Positions 6,312 to 13,193 of a stretch of DNA of 43,656 nucleotides are shown one piece after another. How positions within the stretch are numbered: the first letter of the stretch is position 1; each line of letters begins with the position of its first letter. The notes under the pieces are model-generated. The model searched no databases, was not told where the DNA came from, and was given only the letters and a program-made list of their open reading frames with translations. The position numbers and the translations under genes are program-made. This DNA comes from Acetobacteraceae bacterium (GTDB lineage Bacteria > Pseudomonadota > Alphaproteobacteria > Acetobacterales > Acetobacteraceae): positions 1 through 43,656 of the forward strand of contig DAIDKZ010000043.1 of NCBI GenBank assembly GCA_027449745.1, written 5' to 3'.

Positions 6312-6782
6312 TCAGGGGATTCCGCCAGCGCCGGCCCATGGGTCCTTGCTCGTCGCCTGGGCAGCCACTCGCGCGGCGTACCAGTCGCCGACGGCGAGGT
6401 TCGGATCGTGGGCGACCTTCACGCATGCGTCCCTCGGGTCGCGGAGCACCTGGAGGTGGGCGCGCAACTCCAGTGTGTGAAGTTCATGGAGCCAGGTCGC
6501 GTATTGTGCGGGTGGCGCAGCCGCTTCTGCGATGCCACGGCGCGGCGCGTCGAGCACGGTGGCAATGTAGCCTTCGAGGCCGTTCGCCCAGTGACGGGTT
6601 CGCAACAAACAGTCTGGCGCCTGAGCGATGACGGGCGCGAAAGTTGCAATCACCGTCTCGGCATATCCTTCGCGGCCAACGGCACCAGGAGCGGTCGAGA
6701 GGTCGAGAACGGAATGCGGCCTTGGTGCGGGTGCTCCCGCGGCGAGCGTGAGCGCGAGGGCAGCGAGAGTGGCTCGTTTCAT
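6312..6782 (-). CDS. Secreted hypothetical protein, possible lysogenic-conversion gene
   Basis: A 156-residue protein with an N-terminal signal peptide (MKRATLAALALTLAAG-APAP). The start at 6782 is set by GGAGG five bases upstream and by the signal peptide. There is no lipobox cysteine. The mature part is helical with two cysteines (ACVK, DCLL) that could pair in the periplasm, and ends NLAVGDWYAARVAAQA. It is the only gene of opposite strand inside the early rightward region, between immunity genes and regulators, a typical spot for independently expressed prophage genes such as superinfection exclusion proteins. Role not proven. Confidence 0.7.
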   Translation of the reverse strand: MKRATLAALALTLAAGAPAPRPHSVLDLSTAPGAVGREGYAETVIATFAPVIAQAPDCLLRTRHWANGLEGYIATVLDAPRRGIAEAAAPPAQYATWLHELHTLELRAHLQVLRDPRDACVKVAHDPNLAVGDWYAARVAAQATSKDPWAGAGGIP

Positions 6783-6910
6783 GGGTACCTCCGCGCGCAG
6801 CATGGCGCGTTTCGCGTGCGCCGTCACGTGGGGTTTGTGGGGCCCTCCCTTGGGTGGGGCTTCATTTTTCCAAAATCAGGGATTTCTCCGGCGGTGGGAG
6901 GGATGGGAGC

Positions 6911-7078
6911 GTGAGGATTGTGGTGCTCGGCTTCGGGCCTGGCGTCTGGCACGCCAAGAGCCGCAAGGATGCAGATCGCACCCTTCTGGTGCCGACGACG
7001 GTCGGGGTCCGACGCGATGTTTTGCGGGCGCAGCGACGGCGCGCGGCGCGGATCGACGCCGGGCGGTATCCGTGGTGA
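6911..7078 (+). CDS. Small basic hypothetical protein
   Basis: A 55-residue protein with a GTG start at 6911, chosen for GGAGGG at 6897-6902. It begins with a hydrophobic strand (VRIVVLGFGPGVWHA) followed by an arginine-rich tail. The stop overlaps the next ATG (TGATG). It opens the rightward early block after the 6783-6910 intergenic region, which is AT-richer around 6868-6890 and may contain the promoter, although I cannot fix its boxes. Family unknown. Confidence 0.5.
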   Translation: MRIVVLGFGPGVWHAKSRKDADRTLLVPTTVGVRRDVLRAQRRRAARIDAGRYPW

Positions 7079-7251
7079 TGCGCGAGATCCTGTTCGCCGC
7101 GGCGCTGACCGGCGCGTTCTACGCCGGGGTGTGCGCGGGGCTGCTGTGGCTCGCGGGGCTCGGCGGCGTGGGCGTGAGCCTGGCGTTCGGGAAGGTGATG
7201 GTCGCGGTTGCGGTGCTGGCGCTCGCGAGCATGGCGGTGGCGCGGCGATGA
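7078..7251 (+). CDS. Small two-helix membrane protein
   Basis: A 57-residue protein made of two hydrophobic segments (about 4-26 and 32-53: LLWLAGLGGVGVSL and MVAVAVLALASMAVA). It overlaps both neighbours by 1 and 4 bases. Small early phage membrane proteins of this type may affect the cell envelope or exclude other phages. It is far from the lysis module, so a holin role is less likely. Confidence 0.6.
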   Translation: MREILFAAALTGAFYAGVCAGLLWLAGLGGVGVSLAFGKVMVAVAVLALASMAVARR

Positions 7252-7697
7252 ACGCGAACGCGCTCAAGACCGCGTGGAAGCTGATTGTGCGCGGGCTCGG
7301 CGGCCTCGACGCTACGGCGTCCGTGGTGCGTGTCGCGCGCAGCCAGGTCGCGGCATACGGGGATGTCAACAGCCCGGAACGGTTCGCGCCGGTGGATGTG
7401 GTCGCTGCGGCGGAGGAAGTGCTGGGCGACTGCCCCATGACGCGTGCGCTGGCGTGGGTCGCTGGATTTGTGCTGGTGCCGGCGGTGGCGCCGACGGGGA
7501 CGGAGCTCGCCGCGATCCTGGCGCGGTTCGGGCGCGACGAAGGGGATATTTTCGCGCGCGCGCTGCCCTTCCTCAAGGGCGGCTCGATCCCGGACGAGGA
7601 AATCGCGCGGCTCAACGCGGATGCGGACGATGTGATCGCGGCGATGCACGCGCTGAAGGCGTGCCTGCGCTCCGCGCCGCGGGGCGATGCGCGGTGA
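7248..7697 (+). CDS. CII-like phage regulatory protein (CP76-type)
   Basis: A 149-residue protein. The first 70 residues show the phage CII regulatory family pattern: a helix (LKTAWKLIVRGLGGLDATAS), a recognition part (VVRVARSQVAAYGDVNSPERFA) and the family-typical PVDVVAAAEEVLGDCPMTRA. The C-terminal region is helical and acidic. Known members are DNA-binding activators of lysogeny or early genes. Position after the Cro-like gene and before replication matches cII in lambdoid phages. Start ATG 7248 overlaps the preceding stop (ATGA). Confidence 0.65.
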   Translation: MNANALKTAWKLIVRGLGGLDATASVVRVARSQVAAYGDVNSPERFAPVDVVAAAEEVLGDCPMTRALAWVAGFVLVPAVAPTGTELAAILARFGRDEGDIFARALPFLKGGSIPDEEIARLNADADDVIAAMHALKACLRSAPRGDAR

Positions 7698-7876
7698 GCG
7701 CGGACGGGGAGCAGACGACGCGGGTGACACAGTCATTGGACTGGCCGGGGCCGCGCGGCCACCTGGTCGCCGCGATGCGGAAGCTGGCGCGCGCGCTCGA
7801 CTCGCCGGAACGCGAGAAGGCGCGGCTGCTGCGTGAGATTTTCGAGCACCTGGACGCGATGGAAAGGACGCTGTGA
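7694..7876 (+). CDS. Hypothetical small helical protein
   Basis: A 60-residue protein with a GTG start overlapping the previous stop (GTGA) and a stop overlapping the next start. The second half is one charged helix (REKARLLREIFEHLDAMERTL). Probably translationally coupled with the CII-like and GcrA-like genes. No family recognised. Confidence 0.55.
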   Translation: MSADGEQTTRVTQSLDWPGPRGHLVAAMRKLARALDSPEREKARLLREIFEHLDAMERTL

Positions 7877-8361
7877 TGGCACATAGCGCCCCGCGGCATT
7901 CCGGTAATTCCGTGTGGGCGGACCCGCGCACCGAGGCGCGGTTGCGCGAGTTGTGGACGCAGGGACATTCGGCGGCGCGCATCGGCGACATGATGGGGCT
8001 TTCGAAGAACGCGGTCGTTGGGAAGGCGCATCGGCTCAACCTGGTGTCGCGCCCGTCGCCGATTTTGCGCTCGGCGACGGGGGCCAGGAAACCTAAGCCC
8101 ATCAAGCGCGCGCCGCTGACGACGCTTCCGGCGCTCGCGGCCCCTCCCGCGCCGATTGTGCTGATGCCCGTGGCGGCAGAGCCGGCGGGCGCCCCGCGTG
8201 AGCCGCAGCCGGCGTGCTGCTGGCCGATCGGCGATCCGCGCTCGAAGGCGTTTCGCTTCTGTGACGAATCGGCCGAGCCTGGCGCGCCCTACTGCGCCGC
8301 GCATTGCGCGAAGGCATACGACAAGCAGACGCGCGTCAACCACGGAGCGCTGCCGTGGTGA
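7876..8361 (+). CDS. gcrA: GcrA-family cell-cycle regulator
   Basis: A 161-residue protein. The N-terminus (about 12-60) is the GcrA DNA-binding domain: WADPRTEARLRELWTQGHSA, then ARIGDMMGLSKNAVVGKAHRL. The C-terminal domain carries the family signature CCWPIGDP...FRFC...PYCAAHCAKAY, the part that contacts RNA polymerase sigma factor in Caulobacter. Host GcrA activates transcription at promoters with methylated GANTC sites. A phage copy can be inferred to couple phage gene expression to the host cell cycle or CcrM methylation. ATG 7876 is chosen; an adjacent GTG at 7873 is also possible. It is last before a strong terminator. Confidence 0.9.
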   Translation: MAHSAPRHSGNSVWADPRTEARLRELWTQGHSAARIGDMMGLSKNAVVGKAHRLNLVSRPSPILRSATGARKPKPIKRAPLTTLPALAAPPAPIVLMPVAAEPAGAPREPQPACCWPIGDPRSKAFRFCDESAEPGAPYCAAHCAKAYDKQTRVNHGALPW

Positions 8362-8419
8362 TGCACAGCCCGGCTCGCCGCCTCCCCCGAGGTTTGGTGG
8401 GCGAAGCCTCCCTGAACTG

Positions 8420-8457
8420 GCGCCGGCCCGCGGAATGTCGGGCCGGCGCGCTTTTTT
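8420..8457 (+). terminator. Intrinsic terminator after the GcrA-like gene
   Basis: An 11-bp perfect GC stem (GCGCCGGCCCG at 8420-8430, complement 8439-8449), an 8-base loop and six T (8452-8457). It lies 13 bases before the next start and no new promoter is visible between, so readthrough or antitermination is probably needed for the replication genes. Confidence 0.85.
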
Positions 8458-8470
8458 GGGTTGGCGCGCC

Positions 8471-9193
8471 GTGAGGGTGGTGGTCGAACTGAGCGAGGCG
8501 GACCGCGCGCTGCTGGAGCGGCTCGTCTCGCGGATCGCTTCGGCGCTGAAGGAAGCGCCGCGACGGGATACCGGGGTGGGGGCGGCGTCGGCGGACGCAA
8601 GGCCACCTGGGGAAGCGGACGCTGGGTCTGGTGCGGATCCGCAACGAGCGGAGGAAGGGCAGCGCGCTGACGCGGCGCGCGCCTCCGTCTCGCCTCAAGC
8701 CGACGGCGAAGATGTGGGGGTGTCCCATCGTCCGCCCGCGCCGTCGGGAAATGCCCAGAAGGCTGGCCGAAAATGGACGTCGGAGCGGATCGCGGTCGTG
8801 CGCACGATGTGGCCGACGATGGTTAGGTCGACCGAGATCTTAGAGCGCCTGAACGCGCTACCGGGTTCCGAGGTGATGATGAGTCAGTTGCAGAGCTACG
8901 CCTCCGTCCAGCTGCACCTGCATCGGCCGAACGGCGCGCCTCGAGGGACGCCGATGGTGCCACCGATCGGCTCGCCGTTGCGGCCGGATGGGCACTCCCC
9001 GCGGCCAGCGCCGGTCACCGCCGCGCAGCTGCGGAATCTAATACCGGCCGAGGCGGATTTCGATACGGTACGGTGGTGGGCCGGCGAGCACGGCATTCCG
9101 GCGTTCGATGGCAGTGTCTTCATGCTCGCGGAGGTGAACGCCAAGCGCCTGCGCGTGGGGTTGAACCCGTTCAAGCTGGTGCGGCGCGCATGA
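8471..9193 (+). CDS. Hypothetical protein with HTH-like middle
   Basis: A 240-residue protein; GTG 8471 is chosen as the first start after the terminator. It begins with a helix (ELSEADRALLERLVSRIASAL), then a disordered, low-complexity linker to about residue 95. A domain KWTSERIAVVRTMWPTMVRS follows, then TEILERLNALPG (about 97-130), resembling a Myb/SANT or GcrA-like helix-turn-helix that scans DNA. The C-terminus has another small domain (ADFDTVRWWAGEHGI, then LRVGLNPFKLVRRA). It sits first in the replication block. Likely DNA-associated; family not certain. Confidence 0.65.
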   Translation: MRVVVELSEADRALLERLVSRIASALKEAPRRDTGVGAASADARPPGEADAGSGADPQRAEEGQRADAARASVSPQADGEDVGVSHRPPAPSGNAQKAGRKWTSERIAVVRTMWPTMVRSTEILERLNALPGSEVMMSQLQSYASVQLHLHRPNGAPRGTPMVPPIGSPLRPDGHSPRPAPVTAAQLRNLIPAEADFDTVRWWAGEHGIPAFDGSVFMLAEVNAKRLRVGLNPFKLVRRA

Positions 9194-9438
9194 GCGAGGA
9201 GTCGGTGACGATAGAGCTGCCGCCGGAGCTGGTGGCGCTGCGCAATGAGGCGGCGGAGCGGTTCAACCGCCTCCCGGTGGCGATGCAGATGCAATTCGTG
9301 CGCGAGGCGTTGGCGGCAGCGGGGCAGAACGCGATCAGCGTGTTCGGGCAGAACGGATTCAGGCACCTGGAGCGGACGGTGGCGCAGACGATGCGCCAGT
9401 TGTCGCTCCTGGCGGGATCGCCGGCGGGGCGGGCGTGA
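9190..9438 (+). CDS. Hypothetical small protein upstream of the helicase
   Basis: An 82-residue helical protein (MSEESVTIELPPELVALRNE...). Start ATG 9190 overlaps the previous stop (ATGA) and its own stop overlaps the helicase start (GTGA). A repeated glutamine/alanine helix (REALAAAGQNAI, VAQTMRQLSLLAG) suggests protein-protein contact. A helicase-loader role would fit the position but is not shown. Confidence 0.6.
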   Translation: MSEESVTIELPPELVALRNEAAERFNRLPVAMQMQFVREALAAAGQNAISVFGQNGFRHLERTVAQTMRQLSLLAGSPAGRA

Positions 9439-10877
9439 ACCGGCCGCCGTGCAACCTTGAGGCCGAGCAGGGATTGCTCGGCGCGGTGCTGGCGAACAAC
9501 GCGGTCTTCGATGGCGTCGCGTGGCTGCGGCCGGAGCACTTTTACGACCCGGTCCATGGACGGCTGTGGGAAGTCGCCTGCGCCCGCGTGAACGCCGGTA
9601 GGATCGCGGACGCGGTGACGCTACGGGACCATTTCGAAGCCGAAGGGACGCTGGAGGAAGCAGGTGGCACAAAATACCTCGCGGAACTGGTCGCGGCGAT
9701 GGTTTCGCCGACGCTCGCATCGGGGTATGCCGACGCGATTTTCAACGCGTGGCGGCGGCGTCGGCTGATCGAGATCGGCGGCGAACTGGTGCGCCGCGCG
9801 ATCGGTAGCGACGATGCTGAGGCAGCGCAGGAAGAGGCGGAGACGGCGCTGTTCGCGGTGGCTGAGGATCGCGAGGAACATGCGTCGCCCGCGGCCGTGG
9901 CGATGGGCCAGGCGCTCGATGCGGCGGTCGAGGCGTCGCAGCGGCCGAACGGCCTGATCGGCGTGACGACGGGATTCCGCGAGCTCGATGACGCGCTCGG
10001 TGGCATGCGCGTGGGTGATTTCCTGGTCGTCGGCGCGCGGCCGAGCATGGGGAAGACGGCGTTCGCGCTGGAAATCGCCGTGGCCGCGGCGGCAAGTGGC
10101 GCGAGCGTGCTGTTCGCGAGTGCAGAGATGCGGCGCGAGAAAATCGGAGCGCGCTTGCTTGCGGGGACGACGCCGATCGAGAGCGAGGCGGCCGGGCGCG
10201 GGCATCGCCGGACGCGCGACCTCACCGGGCGGTTCCTTTACGAGCCCATCAGCCAGGCGGACGTGGTTCGGATGCACGCGGCTGCCCAGGCGATGGCGGC
10301 GCGGCGATTCGTGATCGATGAGGTCCGCGCGCGCACAGTGGCGGCGATCCGCACCGCGGCGCGACGCATGAAACGGCGTGGCGGCCTCGACCTCGTGATC
10401 GTGGATTATCTTGGGCTGCTGCGGGTGCCGGAGCTGGAGCACGCGGGCAATCGGACGCTGGAGGTTACACGCATCTCCAACGACCTCCAGGCGACGGCCA
10501 AGAGCCTCGGCGTGCCGCTGCTGGCGTTGGCCCAGCTCAACCGCGCCAACATGCAGCGGGACGACAAGCGACCGAATCTAGCCGATCTGCGCGACTCCGG
10601 CAGCATCGAGCAGGACGCCGACGTGGTGATGTTCCTGCATCGGGAGGAATACTACCTCGAAAACTCACGGCCGAACCGCAAGGCGGACGAGACCGATGAG
10701 AAGTTCGGCAACCGTCTCTCGGGGTGGACGGAAGCACGGCTGGCGAGCGCGGGCGTGGCGGAGGTGATCGTCGCGAAAAACCGTGAGGGCCCGACGGGCA
10801 CGCGGCGCATCTCGTGGAGCGCCGAACGCAGCTGGTTCGGCGACCTGGCTGAGGAGAGCGGCGCGGCCGCCGGCTAG
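9435..10877 (+). CDS. dnaB: Replicative DNA helicase, DnaB family
   Basis: A 480-residue protein, near the usual DnaB length. The N-terminal domain begins with the classical NLEAEQGLLGAVL and the RPEHFYDPVHGRLW motif. The RecA-like motor has Walker A GARPSMGKT (200-208), Walker B VIVDYLGLL (321-329), LAQLNR with the sensor glutamine, and DLRDSGSIEQDADVVMFLHR near 386. It unwinds phage DNA ahead of the fork as a hexamer. The GTG start overlaps the upstream gene by 4 bases. With the downstream origin-bearing gene it forms the replication module, equivalent in role to lambda P plus host DnaB. Confidence 0.95.
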   Translation: MNRPPCNLEAEQGLLGAVLANNAVFDGVAWLRPEHFYDPVHGRLWEVACARVNAGRIADAVTLRDHFEAEGTLEEAGGTKYLAELVAAMVSPTLASGYADAIFNAWRRRRLIEIGGELVRRAIGSDDAEAAQEEAETALFAVAEDREEHASPAAVAMGQALDAAVEASQRPNGLIGVTTGFRELDDALGGMRVGDFLVVGARPSMGKTAFALEIAVAAAASGASVLFASAEMRREKIGARLLAGTTPIESEAAGRGHRRTRDLTGRFLYEPISQADVVRMHAAAQAMAARRFVIDEVRARTVAAIRTAARRMKRRGGLDLVIVDYLGLLRVPELEHAGNRTLEVTRISNDLQATAKSLGVPLLALAQLNRANMQRDDKRPNLADLRDSGSIEQDADVVMFLHREEYYLENSRPNRKADETDEKFGNRLSGWTEARLASAGVAEVIVAKNREGPTGTRRISWSAERSWFGDLAEESGAAAG

Positions 10878-10914
10878 CCGCGACATTTTCAACGACGGCA
10901 AGAGGAAAACGACG

Positions 10915-11790
10915 ATGGGTCGCCGCTGCGACTGTTCCATTCTGCTTGACGAGCTGGCGACGAACCCGGCGCTGAAGACGGCGTCGCTCGCGTCGCGGGC
11001 AGTGTGGCTCGCGCTGCTTCGGGCGATGCAGGTGGGTGCTGTTTCGGTTTTACGGTTCGGTTCGCATGTGCCGAACCGAATGGAGCTCGCGATGCTGGTA
11101 GCGGCTTCGGAAACCGAAACCGAAACCGAAATCGCGGCGTTGGTGGAGCGTGGGCTGCTGGTGCGCGAGGCGGACGGCGCGCTGGCCTCGCCGCTGCTGC
11201 AAAGGATAGCGAAACGGTCCGAAACGAACCGAATCAATGGGTTGAAGGGCGGCCGACCGCGCAAGGATGGCAGCGACAGGCGCCAGACTTCGATCCTGCT
11301 GCCGATCGCGGGAGATGGTGCGGGCGCGGAATCGGAAACCGAACCGAAACCGAACGCGCCGCCTGGACAGCTTAAGCTAGCTTCTTCTTCTTTAGCTAAA
11401 AAAAAAGCTAGTTTAGCTAAGCTCGACGAAGCGACGACGCGGTTGCTCGCGGCGGCTGGGCTACCAGCGGAGCGACTGGCGCGGGACCGGGGATGCGTGG
11501 CCGCGTGGCTGCAGGCTGGGCACGATCTCGACGACATCGCAGCGCTGATCGCCAGGCGTGCTGATGCGGGGGCCGAGCCGCAGCATCTCGGGTATTTCAA
11601 CCGCGCGGTGGCCGATCTGGCGACGGCGCCCGCGCCGGCCGCTGCGATGTCGCCGGCGGAGGCGCCTCAAGTGGCCGCGTGGCGCGTGGAGTTCGCGATT
11701 TTCGAGCGGAAATTCCGCGAATGGGGTGACTACGGCTGCGTCGGACCGATGCCGGTGATGCCGCCGAAGCCGGTGCTGAACGCGGCCTGA
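10915..11790 (+). CDS. Probable phage replication initiator (origin embedded in gene)
   Basis: A 291-residue protein; start ATG 10915 is preceded by AAGAGG. The N-terminal 100 residues look like a winged-helix domain (LLDELATNPALKTASLASRA, VWLALLRAMQ, MLVAASETETETEIAALVER, GLLVREADGAL), as in initiators that bind iterons. The middle (about 105-185) is charged and low-complexity and is encoded by the repeat-rich, AT-rich stretch annotated separately. The C-terminus (about 165-291) is helical and ends with FERKFREWGDYG. This arrangement of initiator, internal iterons and AT-rich tract is that of lambda O. I infer the same function. The family itself is not recognised with certainty. Confidence 0.6.
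   Translation: MGRRCDCSILLDELATNPALKTASLASRAVWLALLRAMQVGAVSVLRFGSHVPNRMELAMLVAASETETETEIAALVERGLLVREADGALASPLLQRIAKRSETNRINGLKGGRPRKDGSDRRQTSILLPIAGDGAGAESETEPKPNAPPGQLKLASSSLAKKKASLAKLDEATTRLLAAAGLPAERLARDRGCVAAWLQAGHDLDDIAALIARRADAGAEPQHLGYFNRAVADLATAPAPAAAMSPAEAPQVAAWRVEFAIFERKFREWGDYGCVGPMPVMPPKPVLNAA
11041..11422. other. Candidate phage replication origin: iterons plus AT-rich tract
   Basis: The motif CCGAAAC/CCGAACC occurs in clusters: reverse orientation at about 11041-11064, forward at 11071-11080, three perfect tandem GAAACC units at 11109-11131, then 11219-11233 and 11332-11355. TTCGGTTCG (11056-11064) and CGAACCGAA (11072-11080) form a perfect 9-bp inverted repeat with a 7-base loop. 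The repeats are followed by an AT-rich tract, about 11371-11422, containing nested TTTAGCTAAA and CTAGCTT/AAGCTAG palindromes and a run of ten A. In a GC-rich gene this is a sharp local change. Iterons beside an easily melted tract inside the initiator gene are the layout of lambdoid origins. Confidence 0.6.
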
Positions 11791-11811
11791 GGTCAGGGAA
11801 TGGAGGTCGAT

Positions 11812-12279
11812 ATGGGCGCGAGCGTTATTGCGTGCGAGGCGAAACGATCTGCCACGGTTGACGCGGCGGCGTTCGTGGTGGCTCGGCTCGAGGAGGCTGG
11901 CGCGACGCTTCTCGCGCTGCCGCAGATGGGATTTTCGACAGCGGCGCGCGGATATTGGCCGGATATGGTGCGCGATAGCTTCATCGACCTTCCTTCGGCG
12001 GAGCGCGGGCGACCGGTGACGCCGGATGCGGCGCGGATCTCGCGGATGGAGGAAGCGTTCGGGTGGCTCGGCTTCATTCCGGCGCACCGGATGGCGCTGC
12101 GGCGCATCGTGGGATACCGCGCGCTGGTCAACCCGTTGACGGATCGTCATATGTTCCCATGGCGGCGGATCGGCAAGCGGATCGGCGCGGATCATCGGGC
12201 GGTCCAGCGTTGGCATGGGCAGGCGGTCGGGATGATCGTGGCGGCGTTGGGGGCGCGCGGATTTATTTTCGACTCTTGA
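11812..12279 (+). CDS. DUF6362-like HTH protein
   Basis: A 155-residue protein; ATG 11812 is chosen because GGAGG lies five bases upstream (an in-frame ATG at 11800 overlaps that site). The middle (about 70-90: ARISRMEEAFGWLGFIP) and the C-terminal helix-turn-helix (WRRIGKRIGADHRAVQRWHG) match the pattern of DUF6362 proteins, which end alpha-proteobacterial phage early regions and resemble sigma-region-4-type DNA-binding domains. It is last before the late module. A late-gene regulator role is plausible but inferred. Confidence 0.6.
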   Translation: MGASVIACEAKRSATVDAAAFVVARLEEAGATLLALPQMGFSTAARGYWPDMVRDSFIDLPSAERGRPVTPDAARISRMEEAFGWLGFIPAHRMALRRIVGYRALVNPLTDRHMFPWRRIGKRIGADHRAVQRWHGQAVGMIVAALGARGFIFDS

Positions 12280-12305
12280 CCGGATGGACCAAAAAAGCGT
12301 AGGTC
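12276..12305 (+). promoter_or_regulatory. Possible late-leader promoter
   Basis: TTGACC (12276-12281), 18 bases, TAGGTC (12300-12305), immediately preceded by a GANTC site (GACTC, 12271-12275). It overlaps the stop of the preceding gene and lies about 27 bases before a terminator. The -10 box is poor, so this is tentative. Confidence 0.3.
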
Positions 12306-12331
12306 TTTCGTCACGCTACGCGAATCGCGCG

Positions 12332-12362
12332 CCCGCCCGGCATCTGCCGCGGCGGGTTTTTT
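12332..12362 (+). terminator. Intrinsic terminator before the late genes
   Basis: The stem CCCGCC (12332-12337) pairs with GGCGGG (12351-12356). An inner CGGC/GCCG stem carries an ATCT loop and a one-base bulge. Six T follow (12357-12362). It closes the replication block 15 bases before the next gene. Confidence 0.8.
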
Positions 12363-12376
12363 GTTTCCGGGGGCTT

Positions 12377-13132
12377 GTGGTGATCGAAATCTCGATCCGG
12401 TCGCAGGTGAGCTTGCTGGAACGCGCGCTGCTGCGGATGTCGAGCGAGCTGCGGGACGAGGTGACGAAGCGCGTGGTCGGGCGCAGCGGCGCGTTGGTGC
12501 GCCGGCGGATCATGGACGAGATGCCGAAGCTGTTCGATCGGCCGACGCCGTGGACGGTGAACTCCGTGCGGTATGCGACCTCGAACGACCAGGCGGTGCT
12601 GTTCATCGCCTACGACACCTCGAAGGGTGTTTCGGCGGAGAAGTTCCTCGCCGCGGAAGTGCGAGGCGGTGCGCGGCGGAACAAGCGAAGCGAACAGGCG
12701 CTCGAGCTGCGGGGGCTGTTGCCTGCGGGGATGCAGATCGCCCCGGGGCGTGGCGATGAGTTGGATCGGTTCGGCAACCTTCGTGGCGGCCTGGTAGTGC
12801 AGGCGCTCGCGTGGATCGGGGCGATGCGCGAGACGGGGTATGCGGCGAACGCGACGGCGAAATCTCGTGAGCGGTGGCGCAAGAAAGGGCTTGCGCACCG
12901 GCGCACGGGGATGCCGTTCTTCGTTGGGCATGCGGCTGAATCTGGGACTGCGGGCGTTTATCAGATCATGGGGCGGCACCGTGTGCGCGCGGTGATGCAC
13001 TTCATACCGAAGCCGATCTATCGCGACCGGCTGCCGTTCGACGCGCTGGCCGGCGGGTTCGCCTCGGAGATCGTGCCGGTGCAGGTGCGGCGGGTGTTCC
13101 ATGAGATCGCGGACGGCACGCTGCGGGTGTGA
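12377..13132 (+). CDS. Phage structural-type protein, possibly tail or neck
   Basis: A 251-residue protein; GTG 12377 is the first start after the terminator (GTG 12380 is equally possible). It contains PTPWTVNSVRYA (about 55-66), then GVSAEKFLAAEVRGGARRNK, LRGLLPAGMQ and DELDRFGNLRGGLVVQAL, and near the C-terminus KPIYRDRLPFDAL. That order is shared with uncharacterised proteins encoded next to packaging and tail genes in Bordetella/Burkholderia-type phages. It precedes the terminase genes. Its precise role in the virion is unknown. Confidence 0.6.
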   Translation: MVIEISIRSQVSLLERALLRMSSELRDEVTKRVVGRSGALVRRRIMDEMPKLFDRPTPWTVNSVRYATSNDQAVLFIAYDTSKGVSAEKFLAAEVRGGARRNKRSEQALELRGLLPAGMQIAPGRGDELDRFGNLRGGLVVQALAWIGAMRETGYAANATAKSRERWRKKGLAHRRTGMPFFVGHAAESGTAGVYQIMGRHRVRAVMHFIPKPIYRDRLPFDALAGGFASEIVPVQVRRVFHEIADGTLRV

Positions 13133-13193
13133 GCGGCGCGCGGCGAAGTGGTGAAATCGCGGCTGGCGGCCGCGGGTCCTTCCTGAGGAGCAG

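Noticed and set aside
6258-6914. 218-codon plus-strand frame starting MSGTIARAAG
   Set aside because: It lies opposite the secreted protein, which has a signal peptide and a perfect ribosome site; the plus-strand frame has neither.
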